DNA of 64,000 nt from Ampelomyces quisqualis (lineage: Eukaryota; Ascomycota; Dothideomycetes; Pleosporales; Phaeosphaeriaceae). A program made the position numbers and the translations under genes. The DNA lies in the NCBI GenBank assembly GCA_018398575.1, contig JAGTXZ010000014.1, positions 1,426,001 to 1,490,000 of the forward strand, written 5' to 3'. Below the pieces are notes generated by a model. That model ran no database searches. It was not told where the DNA came from and saw only the letters and a list, made by a program, of their open reading frames with translations. Positions 12,145-24,513 of this stretch are shown one piece after another (position 1 is the stretch's first letter; each line of letters begins with the position of its first letter).

Positions 12145-12922
12145 TGTTAAAATTAAGTAATCTTATATTTTTACAGAATAAGTAAAGTTAACGTTATGTT
12201 CAAACTTAACAAAATAAGAAATTATTTCTAGTAACTTTACTAGTTGCAATAAAGCATAACAATATAATATAAAACTATAAACAAAGTTTATATAAGTCTA
12301 TAAATAGAACTACATATACGCTAGCACTAATCTAGCAATTATAAATAAACTAAACATACAATTTTTAAGAAAAGCTTACAAAATATTAGCTTATTCTTGA
12401 AATTACGTAATCAATATAGACGCTAGACTAGCCTGCTTAGTCATTTCTAAAAAAAGATGTTAAAGGCTCTCGATTCTGATCCTAACGTCCTAAATAGGCC
12501 TAGTAACAGCTAAGATATAAATTACTTATAAGAGGACTAAAATTATGTAGCTCTCAATTAGGCGGTACAGGCAAAACTAATCTAAAACTATCTAAAACTA
12601 GCTGAAACTTAACGCTAGGGTCTAAAACCTAGTAACTATCTAATGAAACTAGTGAAACTAGATATTAGTTACAAGTTACTAGTGAAACCAGAAGCTAGAC
12701 TCTTAAACTAGATAGCTAGAAGCCGAAACCAGAATACTAGTTCCCGGAAACTAGATAGCTAGTTTCTGGAAATCAGAAACTGGATAACAAGTAGCCGGAA
12801 TTGCGAAGGAGTCTAGAATTAGTAATCTAGATCCAATGCTTAGAGTATATATTAAGGAGTTCTGTTAGCACTAAATAAATAACAATTCACACTATTTCTA
12901 CTATTACCTATCATTTTTAACA
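12145..12922 (+). repeat. Copia-1 3' LTR
   Basis: Direct repeat of 7,002-7,780, one base shorter in an A-run. Followed by AAGCT, matching the five bases before the 5' LTR. Confidence 0.95.
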
Positions 12923-13141
12923 AAGCTAGACTCTTAAACTAGATAGCTAGAAGCTAAAACTAGAATACTAGTTTCTGGAAACCAGATAGCTAGTTTCTAG
13001 AAATTAGAAACTAGATAACAAGTACCTAAAATTGCAAATTAGTAATCTAGATCTAATTCTTAGAGTATATATAAAGGAATTTAGTTAGCACTAAAAGAAA
13101 TAACAAATTTACACTATTTTAACTACTACCTATTATTTACA
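12923..13141 (+). mobile_element. Older Copia-1-family LTR, 3' part
   Basis: Continues the LTR interrupted at 7,001, starting AAGCTAGACTCTTAAAC. It aligns to the last ~215 bases of the Copia-1 LTR up to CTACCTATTAT, where it loses the terminal TTTTTAACA and abuts the inverted LTR fragment. Confidence 0.85.
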
Positions 13142-13574
13142 ATATTGCCTGTACTGCTTAATTAAGAGCTTTGTGTTTTTAGTTCTCTTATAAGTAATTT
13201 AGATCTTAGCCGTGACTAGGCCTATTTAGGATGTTAGGATTAGAATCAAGAGCCTTTAACATCTCTTTTTAGAAATACCTAAGCAGGCTAGTATAGCGCC
13301 TAGATTGATTACGTAATTACAAGAATAAGCTAAATTTTTGTAAGCTTTTCTTAAAAATTGTATGTTTAGTTTATTTATAATTGCTAGATTACTACTAGCG
13401 TATATATAATTGTGTTTCTAGTCTAATATAAACTTTGGTTATAGTTTTATATTATATTGTTATGCTTTATTGTAACTAGTAAGGTTACTAGAAATAATTT
13501 CTTATTTTGTTAAGTTTTGAACATATTGTTAACTTACTTATTCTGTAAAAATATAAGATTACTTAATTTTAACA
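13142..13574 (-). mobile_element. Truncated inverted LTR of the Copia-1 family
   Basis: Reverse complement of about the first 430 bases of the Copia-1 LTR, ending ACTTAATTTTAACA at 13,574 (the complement of the TGTTAAAATTAAGT start). The rest of this LTR is missing at the junction with the plus-strand LTR, so two truncated LTRs lie tail to tail. Confidence 0.88.
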
Positions 13575-13945
13575 ACCTGCTATTATTATAGTATATATAG
13601 CAAAAACCTTTCTATTAAAATAAGTTTTTCTACTATATATTGTAAAAAATAACTTAATACTAGCTTTTTACGCAGCCTAATACTTCTTACTCTTTTCTCT
13701 AGTTTTATATACTAATATCTTAATTAATGTTAGGCCTAGGCACTAGTAAACTAATAGCTTTTCTAGCCTATATAAAGCACTATTAGCTTGTAAGGTATTA
13801 TAGCAATTTACTATACTCTAAGGTCTAAAATTATAATTCTAACTTTACTACTAAGAGAACAACTATATAAATTTATTTTTTAAGATTTTTAACTAAGCTA
13901 CCTATACTAACCTTACTACAATAATCTAACTAGCCTATAATAGTA
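13575..13945. other. Unassigned RIP-saturated DNA upstream of the H3-like relic
   Basis: AT-rich sequence with no domain or repeat match seen within the window. It could hold the 5' end or promoter of the H3-like relic, but nothing specific is visible. Confidence 0.4.
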
Positions 13946-13951
13946 CTTTAG

Positions 13952-14463
13952 CGCAAATACTTTACTCTAGCTAAGCGTAAGAAGCTAAGTGTAAAGCTAG
14001 TAGCTACTACTTCTACTACTAAGTTACTAGGCAAAACTACTAGTAAAAAAACAATTAGTAATACTACGTATAAGGCTTCTGCTAGAAAGGTTTAGAAGGT
14101 AGTAGCTTCTAAGAAAAAAGTAAAGTGTAATACTATAAGTAAGTTATTCTAGCTATTTATTATATTAGATACTTACATCCGCGTAGTAGTAGTATTAAGA
14201 GAAATTAGAGCCTACTAAATTTCTACTAGCCTACTTATTCCTAAGGCTCTGTTTTAATACCTATATAAAGAGATTACTAAGTAGTATAAGTTACGTATAG
14301 GTACGCGCTTTAGGTGTAACACTCTGAATACACTATAAGAGATAATAAAGGCCTTTATTATAGAAGTTTTTAAAGATATAGTACTATTTTTAACCTTTTA
14401 ATAAAGTTAACTAACTAAAGATAGATATTATTCTAAATACTATTTATATAAAGCGTATTACTA
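13952..14463 (+). pseudogene. Histone H3-like (possibly CenH3-like) relic
   Basis: One frame reads a basic Lys/Ser/Thr-rich tail (KRKKLSVKL, GKTTSKKT, KASARKV, SKKKVK) and then a stretch matching the H3 histone fold. VLREIRAY at 14,192-14,215 corresponds to H3 VALREIRRY. ISTSLLIPKALF follows, then KEI, RF, TLxEIIKAFIIEVFKD (H3 ALQEASEAYLVSLFED) and finally LTKD in the place of MPKD. In-frame TAA/TAG fall where H3 has Gln. The segment between the REI-like and RF-like motifs is about two residues longer than in canonical H3; centromeric H3 also has a longer loop 1. The tail differs from the near-invariant canonical tail. The H3-fold assignment is from visible similarity, while the CenH3 idea is inference. 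No start codon is preserved, and no intron is evident. Confidence 0.68.
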
Positions 14464-14698
14464 TCTAGGCTAAGAACGTTTATCTTGTATTACACTACTA
14501 TAACAAGTATACTTCTACTAAGTTTATAGTGTTCTAGAGTATCTAAGCTACCTAAAATAGTAGTTTAGTTACTAGTAGAATTTAGTTATAAATTTTAAGC
14601 TATAGATATAATTTCTCTATATTAATATAATAAATTACTATAAGTAAACTCTTCTTTTACTAAATCCTTTATCTAAGTCTACTTCTTAATTAAGGTAT

Positions 14699-14925
14699 AT
14701 GTTAGGAAAAATTAAGATTTATCTAGTTAGCCTAGTTACATCAACCTGCAGATACCTAATAGTAATACTACCTACTAGATAATTTACTAAAGTTACTCTA
14801 CTTACTTCTAGTTACTAGCAACCTAATAGTAAAATAATAGTAAGTTACTTATATTACCTATATTACCTATATTGCCTATATTACCTATATTAATATTATT
14901 ACTATTATTACTAGTTTTACTAGTA
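14699..14925 (-). mobile_element. FB element terminus, fragment
   Basis: Starts ATGTTAGGAAAAATTAAG, the RIP form of the ACGTTAGGAAAA terminus at 36,047 (reverse strand). It follows the same order as that arm: AGCC..CAACCTGCAG, TACTACCTACTAGA, CTTCTAGTTACTAGCAAC, then a nine-base tandem run (TTACCTATA). Similarity fades near 14,925. The other half of the element is not found nearby. Confidence 0.6.
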
Positions 14926-17900
14926 TTACTAGATTTAATAGTTAAGGGCTATTAAGTACTACAGTACTAGCAGAACTGTATACTATAGCTAGCTACCTAT
15001 ATCTTTATACTCTTATAGCGTAAGCTAACTAAGCTAGTCCTCTTTATCTAGTTATATAGGCTTTTTAATTAAATATAGTATAGTTAAATTATACTTCTTT
15101 AAAAAAGAGCTAGCCTTAATACAGCTACTAGGCTTAATATCTTATAGAGTATATATTAGTAGGTATATAACGCGCTCTATGTATTAAAGGCTATAACTAC
15201 TACTACTACTTAAAGAGTAGTAACTATTTTGCTAGTTAGTTATATTAGAATTATATGCTGTATCTGCTAGTGCTGCACTATCTGCTATAGTAGTCTATAC
15301 TATTACGTTATATTAAGGTTAACCTAATAGTATCTACGCGTTATACTAGTAAAAGTATATTAAGTTATTATAAGATTTACTACGCCTACTATATACAACT
15401 ACTTAATAATACCTTATTTCTTTTTTATGCTATTATACTAACCTATTACACTTGTCTAGTTCTAGTTACTATTTCCCTTTAGTTAAGGCAATTACGTTAA
15501 GTATATTACCTTTAATTATAATATTTTAGGCTTATATTAAAAATTCTTCTTATACGTCTTTTACTATAATACTCTAGCTACCTCTATAGTTCTTAAACTT
15601 TAGCTATTTATCTACCTTATAAAGGTATTCTAGTATAAGTTTATTTATATATCTATACTCTTCTAGTAAAATATCTTTTACTTTACCTAATACTTTACGT
15701 ACGCGTATATAGCTAGTACTCTATATAAGTTATTATATATTGCATTACGTTTAGACCTACTTATATTATTAGTGTTTTTGTGTTAGACTTTCCTCCTCTT
15801 TCTTACGTTTTTCTTTCTATTCTTTTCTATTAAGTAGTTTACCTTCTTCTTCTCTTTATTATTATAATTGTTTATAAGCGCATTATAGTAATCTTACTTC
15901 TTTTCTATATAATTAGCTAGGATACTATCTACGTTATTGTTATAGGTATCTTTTAGTACTAAAATATTAGCTCTGTTATTCTCTTATTAGTTTGTGTATA
16001 TAGTAATATTCTATTATATATTATTCTATATAAGAATCTATTAAATACCTTCTAGGTTCTTCTTTTTTTTGTAGATAGTATTTAAGTAGTCTACTTTCTA
16101 TTAGGTAATACTATATATAGAACTTATAATTTACCTTCTATAGTATATCTATAAAAGAGTATAGTTTTTCTAGTACTATTGTTATTAAATTTCCTTATTA
16201 TGTTAAATATAACTAAGCCTATTAGTACTACTATATTTATACTTAGTTTATTAAACTTCTCTTAGTTTCTAGTTATTATAGTAATACCTTATTTCCTATT
16301 ATTATAGAATAACTATACTATTACTACTGCAAGACTAGAGTTTAGAAATCTAGTAGATTTAGGCTGTCTTTAGTTAGCTAGTATAGCTGTTTTAGAGGTA
16401 TACTTATATTCTTTAGATCTTATAGTAGGTAAATAAAGTCTTTAAGTAGTTTACTAGGCTTAAGAACCTATCTGTCTAGGTAGTTTAATATATAAGCACT
16501 AGTTATTTCTAGTTATTCTTACCTTATTATATAGGTCTACAAGTTACTATATATATCTAGTATATAGGTGCCTACTATTAGCTACTATTCTTAGCAGGCT
16601 ATAATAGTACCTATATACTAGACAGTTTCTTTATATAGTATTAAGCTTATATATAATTAAACTAATAATAGTAAAGTATTCTATACTTCTATCTAAGCGT
16701 ATAGTAGTATTTAGACGTATATATACCTATATATATTGAGCTATAGTATTATTACTATACTATATAGCGTCTTTCTATTATCAGTAAGTAGTTACGTTAC
16801 TAGAATAACTCTTACCTTTTCTAGTGTAGTCTTATTTTCTAGTAATATACTTTCTTTTACCTAGCGTTTTTCTTTTCTCTATAGTAGTAACCTAAATAGG
16901 TTTACACTAGACAAGAAAAGTTTTAACTGTATTATAGTTAAGACTACTTGTCTATATATAGTAAGGCATCTTTCTATAATATAATAGCCTTAAGTCTAAT
17001 AGTAGTTTTCTTTTTACTACTAATATTCTTTATATATTAGTTCGATAGGTTTTTAGTTTACATTAGCTTATTATACTTATACTACTACTACGTCTAGATT
17101 TCTCTTGTTAACGCGTAAGTAAGGCTATAGATCTAGAAGTATATAGTATTTAATCTCTAGGCTATCTTATTAGGTAACCTTTTAGTTAGACTAGTATAGT
17201 AGTTAGTTATATATCTGTTTTAACACTAGAGTTAAGGCTTAAGAATAGTAGTATTAGAGTCTAAATAGGTTTTAGTTTCTATAGCGTCTTAGTTTTTAGT
17301 ATATTAGTTCTAAAGTTATATCTTCTAAGAACCTAACCTGTATACTATTATCTGTTAGCGCTTATTTTAGCACTTGTTTAGATAGAGATATAGTGTACTA
17401 CTAATATTACTTAAATTTACTACTTAGTATAGAGTATATAGAGCAAGCGCTTGCACTTTAAATATTAGAAAACTATTAGTAAGAGTAGTAGAAGTAAGTA
17501 ATATATATAGCGTAATAGAGTTTTTACTTTATAGGTATAAGTAGGGTTTTTGTAATATATATAGTCTAATAGTGCCTTAAATTCTGCTAGAGCGTAGTAG
17601 TTAAGCTATTTAATTAGATAGCCTTTTATTCTTAACTACGTGCTAGTATATATAATAGTTATCTACTATTAGTATAAATAGTAGTACGCGCAATATAAGT
17701 AATTAGGTACCTTTCTATCTTTCTATTTCTAACTAAATATTAGTATATATAATAGTTATCTACTATAAGTAAAAATAGTTATGCGCGTAATATAAGCAAT
17801 TTAGTAGCTCTATATACAGAAGACTATTTACTTAGTAAGTTATTGTTACAGATTTAGTATACTACTATACTAGTTATATTTATAGTTTAATTGTAAATAA

Positions 17901-20900
17901 CACCTAGTGTATCTTTAATAGAACTATCTCTTATAATATGCTATAGTAGTGTGCCTTTATAGATATCTATATTTATACCTACTTATCTTTCTTCTTTATA
18001 TAGTAGTACATACTATTATATTTACTTTTAAAGCCTAATTTATACTCTAATATCTGCATAAATAAATTGTAATTAAGGTTATTAATATACTTATATATTA
18101 CTAGTAGGTTATAGTATATATATAACAGCTAGTTTATTCTAATAAAAGTGTACTTATTTCTAGTTATATGTAATACTTATATTATTGTTATATTGATAGT
18201 AATTTGTGTTATACTTAACTCTTTATTAACTGTTTCTATTATCTTTCTACGTAGGTTTCTATCTAGTAAAGTTTTTTTCTAATTATTATTTAGTTTAGTT
18301 TTGTTTTATTATAAGTGTATCTATTAGGCTACTTTATAGTTATATTAGATAGCAAAGTGTATAATTACTTAGATAAGGTAACTATTAGCTACGTTCTATA
18401 GTAGTTTATTATACTATAATACAATTACTCTTATAATTTACTATAGGTATTCTTTTACTATAGTAATTTATAAAGAATAGCCTAGTATCTTCTACCTTCT
18501 TATCTCTTATTTTATATTAGAGTATATTAAGTTATATTTCTTTACTATTAGTTATATTATATTATATATACTATCTTTTAATAATTATATCTAGTGTTAC
18601 TATAGTAGTGCTATCTTTCTATCTACACTAACTAGTAATTCTAGGTAACTATTATAATATTTCTGTAATACCTATATATGTAGATAAGAGTTACTAGTAT
18701 TATATATTTATAGTAGTATATAGTGTATAGTAAAGAGGTTACGTTAGTAGCCTTACACTATAGTCTTATATTTTAGCGCCTGTTATGTAAGTAGGTTTAT
18801 ATTCTATTAGGTATATTAAAGTAATAGTAGAGCTATTATTAGATACATAATTCTATTTACTATATCTAATACTATATACTAGCTATCTTACTATATTTAC
18901 TTTTCTTTATAATTCTACACTATATATATCTAGTGTTAATTAAATATAAAAGAATATAGTCTATTATATTTGTCTTAATATAATTATTTATATAGTATAA
19001 AATAGAAACCTTATTATTAAGTATAGGTAGATTCTTTAGTACTAGGTATGTAGAGTAAATAATAGTTATTATATTATATACCTTAAATACTTGTAGTATA
19101 CGTTACCTAATCTTTATACTATATATATAGTAGCGTACACTTAGCATTTCTATTATATAATTAATTTAACTATTATTATTAAAAACTATAACCTTATAGA
19201 AGGTACCTATATACTTATATTTTTTCTATTCTTATCTTAGTATTTGTTATTAATAAATATAAGTATTAGGTATACCTAAGCTATAGCTCTACTATTTGCA
19301 ATAGTCTAAGACAGTTATATATAGCTCTTATATTTAAACTCTTATACCTATACGTAATCTTAACGCTATTTTCTAGTTTTATACTAGTTAAGTGCGTATT
19401 ACACTATAACTTCTTTGTAATATTTAGAGTTGTTATAGCGTTTACCTAATAGCCTTAAGTATCTTATAGAAAAGTATATTTTTATATTTATTCTGTTTAC
19501 TTAGTAAGAGTTAAAGTTCTATCTATCTTTATTATATAGAGTAATAAGGTAGCTAGTTACCTTCTTATAGTAGTATTAGACAAATACTTTAGTAGTATAT
19601 ATAAAGTCTAGCAACGTAATATTATAATATATATAGTAACTATACTAAGAAGTAGTATAATAGAATTTGGTAATATACCTAGTATAAACTATCTAAGTTA
19701 TCTAAATAGTATTACTATTAATACGCTTGTAGTAAAAGTGTACTTACGCTAGTTAGTAGTAGTACACTATTAACTTTAGTCTATAACTATCTTGTATTTA
19801 AACGCTTTAAGCGCAAGCTATTTAGAGTTATAGAAGTAGATCTATGTAAGAAAATCTATTTTATTTGTTATTAGGTAGAATTGTTTTAGTATTATAATAT
19901 AGTAGGCCTTACTATTTATTCTAGTATATATACTATTAAGGGCTCTTTATATATAGATATTATTAAAAATAGAGGTTAGTGCGTGCTATTTAGAGTAGTT
20001 AAAATCTTTTTCTTTTTCTTATATCTATCTAAAAGGTTAAAACTCTTTCTTTAGAATATCTCTTTGTTTTAAAGCTAATAACATATACTATAATGTGTTT
20101 TTGCTATAACTCTTATATTATAATAGTACTAGTAGATTGCACGCAGCCTAGATAAAATATAATACGTATAGTGCCTTAGTTGCTAGTAGAGGAGATACTA
20201 CTACTATAAATTAGTAAATTACTACTTTTTATTCTGCGCTAGTCTACTATAACACTTCTGTAAAAGCCTTCTTGTTATTAAACTATTTTAGTCTAGTGTT
20301 ATACTTAACCTAGTAGAACCTTTTATTTAACTAAGTATAGCTATTATCTTCTACTACTAGAACTACAGTATATTTTTGTCTAAGGTATATATCTATTAGT
20401 ATATCTTCTATAAACTCTAATATCTTTAAAGCTAACCTCTTAAGCAGTAGATATAATATATCTATAGCTAATAACTTATATATATTAAAGTTATAGTAAT
20501 TCTAGCTAAAGTACTCTACTACAAAAACGTAATCTTTATATTCTTTATTAAGACAATAACTCTATTATAGACGTGTATACTCTTCTATTTACTATAAGTA
20601 TTTATTATATAAGTTTTTTTATTTGTCTAGTAGTACTATATATTAAGTACAGTATCTATTTTCCTTTATACCTATTAGTAGTACTTACTCTTTATAGTTA
20701 GCTAGAATTATATAAATAGTTAGGTAACACTATTACGTTTGTTAGTTAGTATACTCTAGTTATATGCTATATTTAGTAGCTTTTTTAAGTGCTATAGTTA
20801 CTAGTTAGCTTCTATTCTCTATAGTAACTCTTTGTTATTAACGCTATAGTTAGTACTTACGTAACAATAGTTTGCTTATATAGTAATAATACACTTTACT

Positions 20901-22130
20901 CTTTAGAATAGAGTCTAGAAGCTTAGCTATTAGGATAAATCTAGCTAGTAGTATCCTAGGTGTTATTCTATATTATTATACCTTATAGTTAAGATTTCTA
21001 ATAGTAATATATATTAGCTATACTACTACGTTACTAGATATTATAGATAACTGTGTTTTGTTTACTACTAGTATAAATAGTATAAGAGTTATACTATTTG
21101 GTAAGGACTATTATATTAACTACTACTAATTCTCTAAGTATAGTTTGTAATATACTCTTATAGAATTATTAGGCCTGCTTATAAATAAACAACTTAGTAT
21201 ATAAACTATTTTGTTAGTAAATAAGTAAAAACTAAGTATAAAAGTAATTTGTAATATAAAATTCTAGTATATAAATATATATTCGTTAGATTAGAGGTTT
21301 AATAACCTAGATAATATTGTAACGTTCTTATATATCTATGCGTTATCTTATAGCCTAGATTAAATGTTTAACACAGCCTATTACTATTAGCGCTCTAATT
21401 AGAACTACAGCTATAAATATAGCTTATATAGCTATATATTAGTAAAGAGGCTGTTAACGTTACCTAATATTTATTTTATTCTTTGTAGCTATAATATAAA
21501 CGCTAGTGCAAAATAAGAACTAAAAGTTTCTATAATATTATTTCTATTAGTGTTAGTACGCGTGTACTATTTAGCTACGTGTAGCCTACTACTTTGCGTT
21601 TGCTATTTCTAAACTAAATAGTTTACTAGTGTACTATGTACTTACTGTCTTAAACAGCTTGTTCTATTCTTATATAAACACTAATATTAGCTCTATCTAC
21701 TTTCTTACTTTATATTTAGCTAGAGTATAGTTACGTTTATATAAGATGTTACTGTATAAAACAAGTGCTACGTTATCTATAGTAGCATCTATTACGTTAC
21801 AGCTATTAGAGTTAAACTATTATATTATAGTGTTAGAGATTATAACTAGCGTATTATTAGGTAGTAAGTAGTAACGCGTCTAGTATTAAGTACTGTATTT
21901 AACAAGTCTTATATACGTCTTGGTATAAAAGCTATAGAGTATATATATATAATCTATTACTAATTTACTTATATATAACTCTATAGTTTAGGTATAAAAA
22001 GACTTAGTATATAAAAATAGTATTAACATTAGTTACGTAGTGTTAGAGTAGTTACTAGTAGTATCTATTCTATGCTATACAGTCTATTATCTACTATAGT
22101 CTACTAAAGTCTACTATAGCTAATAGTTAC
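14926..22130 (-). pseudogene. Large unidentified minus-strand coding relic(s)
   Basis: Long minus-strand frames stay open when TAG/TAA are read as Gln/Trp. Examples are about 15,480-15,920 (Lys/Arg/Asn-rich, with a cluster EKNRKKNVRKRRK), about 16,800-17,280 and about 19,850-20,460 (LKILEFIEDILIDIYLRQ). I recognise no RT, integrase, helicase or transposase motif. The coding-looking span is about 7 kb, so it may be one very large gene or several. Its 3' side abuts the FB terminus at 14,699, which might mark the end of a large DNA transposon. CpA and TpG are almost absent, so this is among the oldest RIPped material here. Confidence 0.35.
17644..17810 (+). repeat. Direct duplication, 97-base period
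   Basis: TAGTATATATAATAGTTATC occurs at 17,644 and again at 17,741. The following ACTA..AGTA(T)AA and GCG..AATATAAG blocks are also repeated. Two imperfect units. Confidence 0.7.
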
Positions 22131-24210
22131 CTAACCTGTATATAGAACTATGCTAATAGTTATAGGCGCAATAACTAATATTTTTCTTTTCTTCTATATT
22201 TCTTATTACACTAATAACTGTTATATTATTGCACTAGTGCTTACTTATTAATAACTAGGTTAGTTAGGCTAGCTAATATAGCTTAATAAAGATTAATATT
22301 AATAATAATCCTAATACTAAAAAATATTAACACCCTAGAATAAGTAAGATACTACACGTTTAGAATATATATATTAGAACCTAAACGTATAAAAAGGTAA
22401 GTGTACTTATAAGTAAACACGTATAAGGTTTAAATATATAAAAAAAATAGACTAGTAGCTGTAGCAGCCTAGTATACAACCTATACTAAAGAAGCTAGGC
22501 TTAGTATAGATAGAAGTAGGTAGAATAGTATACTAATACTATAGGTAAGACTAGTAACAAGCGTAGGTAACTACTTAATAGTAAGAAATAATAAGTATAA
22601 TTTATATATAGTATTAACTAATATTCTAGGTAGCTAGTATATTTAATCTTATCTAGTTTTAAAATACCTATAGATCTAATTTATATTCTTTCTCTAGTAT
22701 AGTATAGAATAGTTGTCTACTAAAGACTACTATTCTAACTTACTATAATAAGCATATAAAATAGAGGCTAAATAGTAACAAATACTATTAATAAACTATT
22801 ATACCTTAAACATATCTACTTGCTGCTTACTCTTAAACAATTAGCGCTAATAGAGTATATAATAGCCTTACTAGCTAGCTACACTCTACCTCTTACTATA
22901 TATACGTTTTTCTAATCTTAAAACTAGAGATAAATTTACCTATATGTCTCTAGTCTTAGAGTTAAGGTAATAGTCTTTTGTTAAAATATATATAGAATAT
23001 TATGTTATTTTTATCTATTATAAGACTAAGAGCTACGTTTGTAATATATAAAATAAACTACGTGTAAGTTATATAAATAGCTACTTCTTAACACGTAACT
23101 TATACTCTTAATTAAATGTTACTATCTTTATATATATATTTCTTATAAGTCTAAGAAACTTAATCTTTTATTATATTTTTATTCTTATAAAACTAAAACT
23201 ATATCTATTACGTTTATATACTTGTATAGTTTAAAAATCTAGAACTAAGCTTTACTTTATTATTAGCACTACACCTGTACTACTTCTTAGCCTACTAGTA
23301 TAGAAGTAAATTTATGTCTTAGATAGACTCTTTAGTAACTGTTTAGATATTGTAGCTTAACTAAGATACCTTATAACGTATTTAATAATAAAGATCTCTA
23401 TAATAACAGCTATAATAGTATCCTAGTGCACATATTAATAACTTAGCCTAATATAAGAGCGCTATTGTAACAATAACTTTATTATATTCTATAACACTAT
23501 TACTTAACTAAGATACCTTATAACTTGTTTAACAATAAAAATCTCTACGCTAATAGCTATAATAGCATTCTAGTGCGTATATTAACAACTTAGCTTAACT
23601 TAAGAACGCAATTCTTATACTATTAGGTAACTAGATAATATTAGAGATATAACTACAATTTACATACTTTTGTCTATATATTATTACAGGCAAAAATTAA
23701 GAATAACGTTAAGTTACAGTTGTTTATTAAGACTTTTTTATCCTAGTACTCTTATTAAGCTCTTTAATAGTAAAGCCTACCTAAGTATCTATAACCTCTC
23801 TTATACTATATACAATACATTTCTATTAGACCTTATAAGTAGTAATCTAACGTCTAGATATTAAGATATTCTAACTATAACTTATATAACCTTAAGTCTT
23901 ATACTATTACTAAGCTTTATTATAGCTTTTAGAACTTTTACTAACATAAAGAAGTTAAGTATATTAAACTTATCTACACTAAAATACTACTAGCTATTGA
24001 TAAAAAGAATACCTACTATACTAGTAGGTATAGCTAAGACCTTAAAGAACATCTATATAAATTAAAATAATAAGCCTATATTTATTTATCTTAGATACGC
24101 TTAGTAGAGAAAACTATATATAAGAAGTAATATATAATACTTTATAAATCTTATATATAGTACGTAAGGCAGTAAACACTTTTAACGTATTAATCTCTAT
24201 AATTAGGCCT
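22131..24210. other. Unassigned RIP-saturated DNA
   Basis: No domain recognised on either strand. It contains the 157-base-period duplication at 23,356-23,620. A 64-codon open frame at 23,670-23,864 has no recognisable motif and is probably fortuitous. Confidence 0.45.
23356..23620 (+). repeat. Direct duplication, 157-base period
   Basis: CTTAACTAAGATACCTTATA at 23,356 recurs at 23,513, and about 110 bases after it are repeated with scattered substitutions (CAGCTATAATAG, CTAGTGC, ATATTAA, ACTTAGC). A roughly 45-base spacer separates the two copies. Confidence 0.75.
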
Positions 24211-24513
24211 TTCTAATAACTAGTAGCTATAGTTATATTACACTATTAGTAACTATTATCTACTAGAAAATACTACTAGTACTAGATGTAACCTACTACT
24301 ATAGTAAGCTTCTTTAATAACTAGTAGCTATAGTTACGTTATACTATTAGTAACTATTATATACTAGAGAATACTACTAGTACTATATATAACCTACTAC
24401 TATAGTAGGCTTCTTAAATAACTAGCAGCTATAGTTACGTTGTACTATCTATAACTACTATCTGCTAGAAAGTACTATTAGCGTTAATTATAAGCTATCT
24501 ATTGTAATAGGCA
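24211..24513 (+). repeat. Three tandem copies of a 101-base unit
   Basis: AATAACTAG(T/C)AGCTATAG begins at 24,215, 24,316 and 24,417, giving an exact 101-base period. The first two units are close; the third diverges in its second half. No coding or inverted-repeat structure is evident. Confidence 0.82.

Larger units (their letters stand above)
7002..12922 (+). mobile_element. Nearly complete Copia LTR retrotransposon (Copia-1)
   Basis: A 5.9-kb element with 779- and 778-base LTRs, each starting TGTTAAAA and ending TTTTAACA. It is flanked by AAGCT on both sides, has a primer-binding site at 7,781 and a purine-rich tract before the 3' LTR. Inside are a leader, gag with zinc knuckle, protease, integrase, RT and RNase H, in Copia order. 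The two LTRs differ mostly by C/T and G/A transitions. In-frame TAG/TAA and a frameshift near 9,291 inactivate it. It keeps far more CpA than its surroundings, so it is the youngest or least RIPped large element here. Confidence 0.95.

Noticed and set aside
23670..23864. 64-codon plus-strand open frame
   Set aside because: No motif, no homologous copy in the window and no neighbouring gene structure. Such lengths are expected by chance when C is depleted.
24211..24513. CRISPR-like array
   Set aside because: The 101-base units are contiguous imperfect repeats without unique spacers, in a eukaryotic repeat block.
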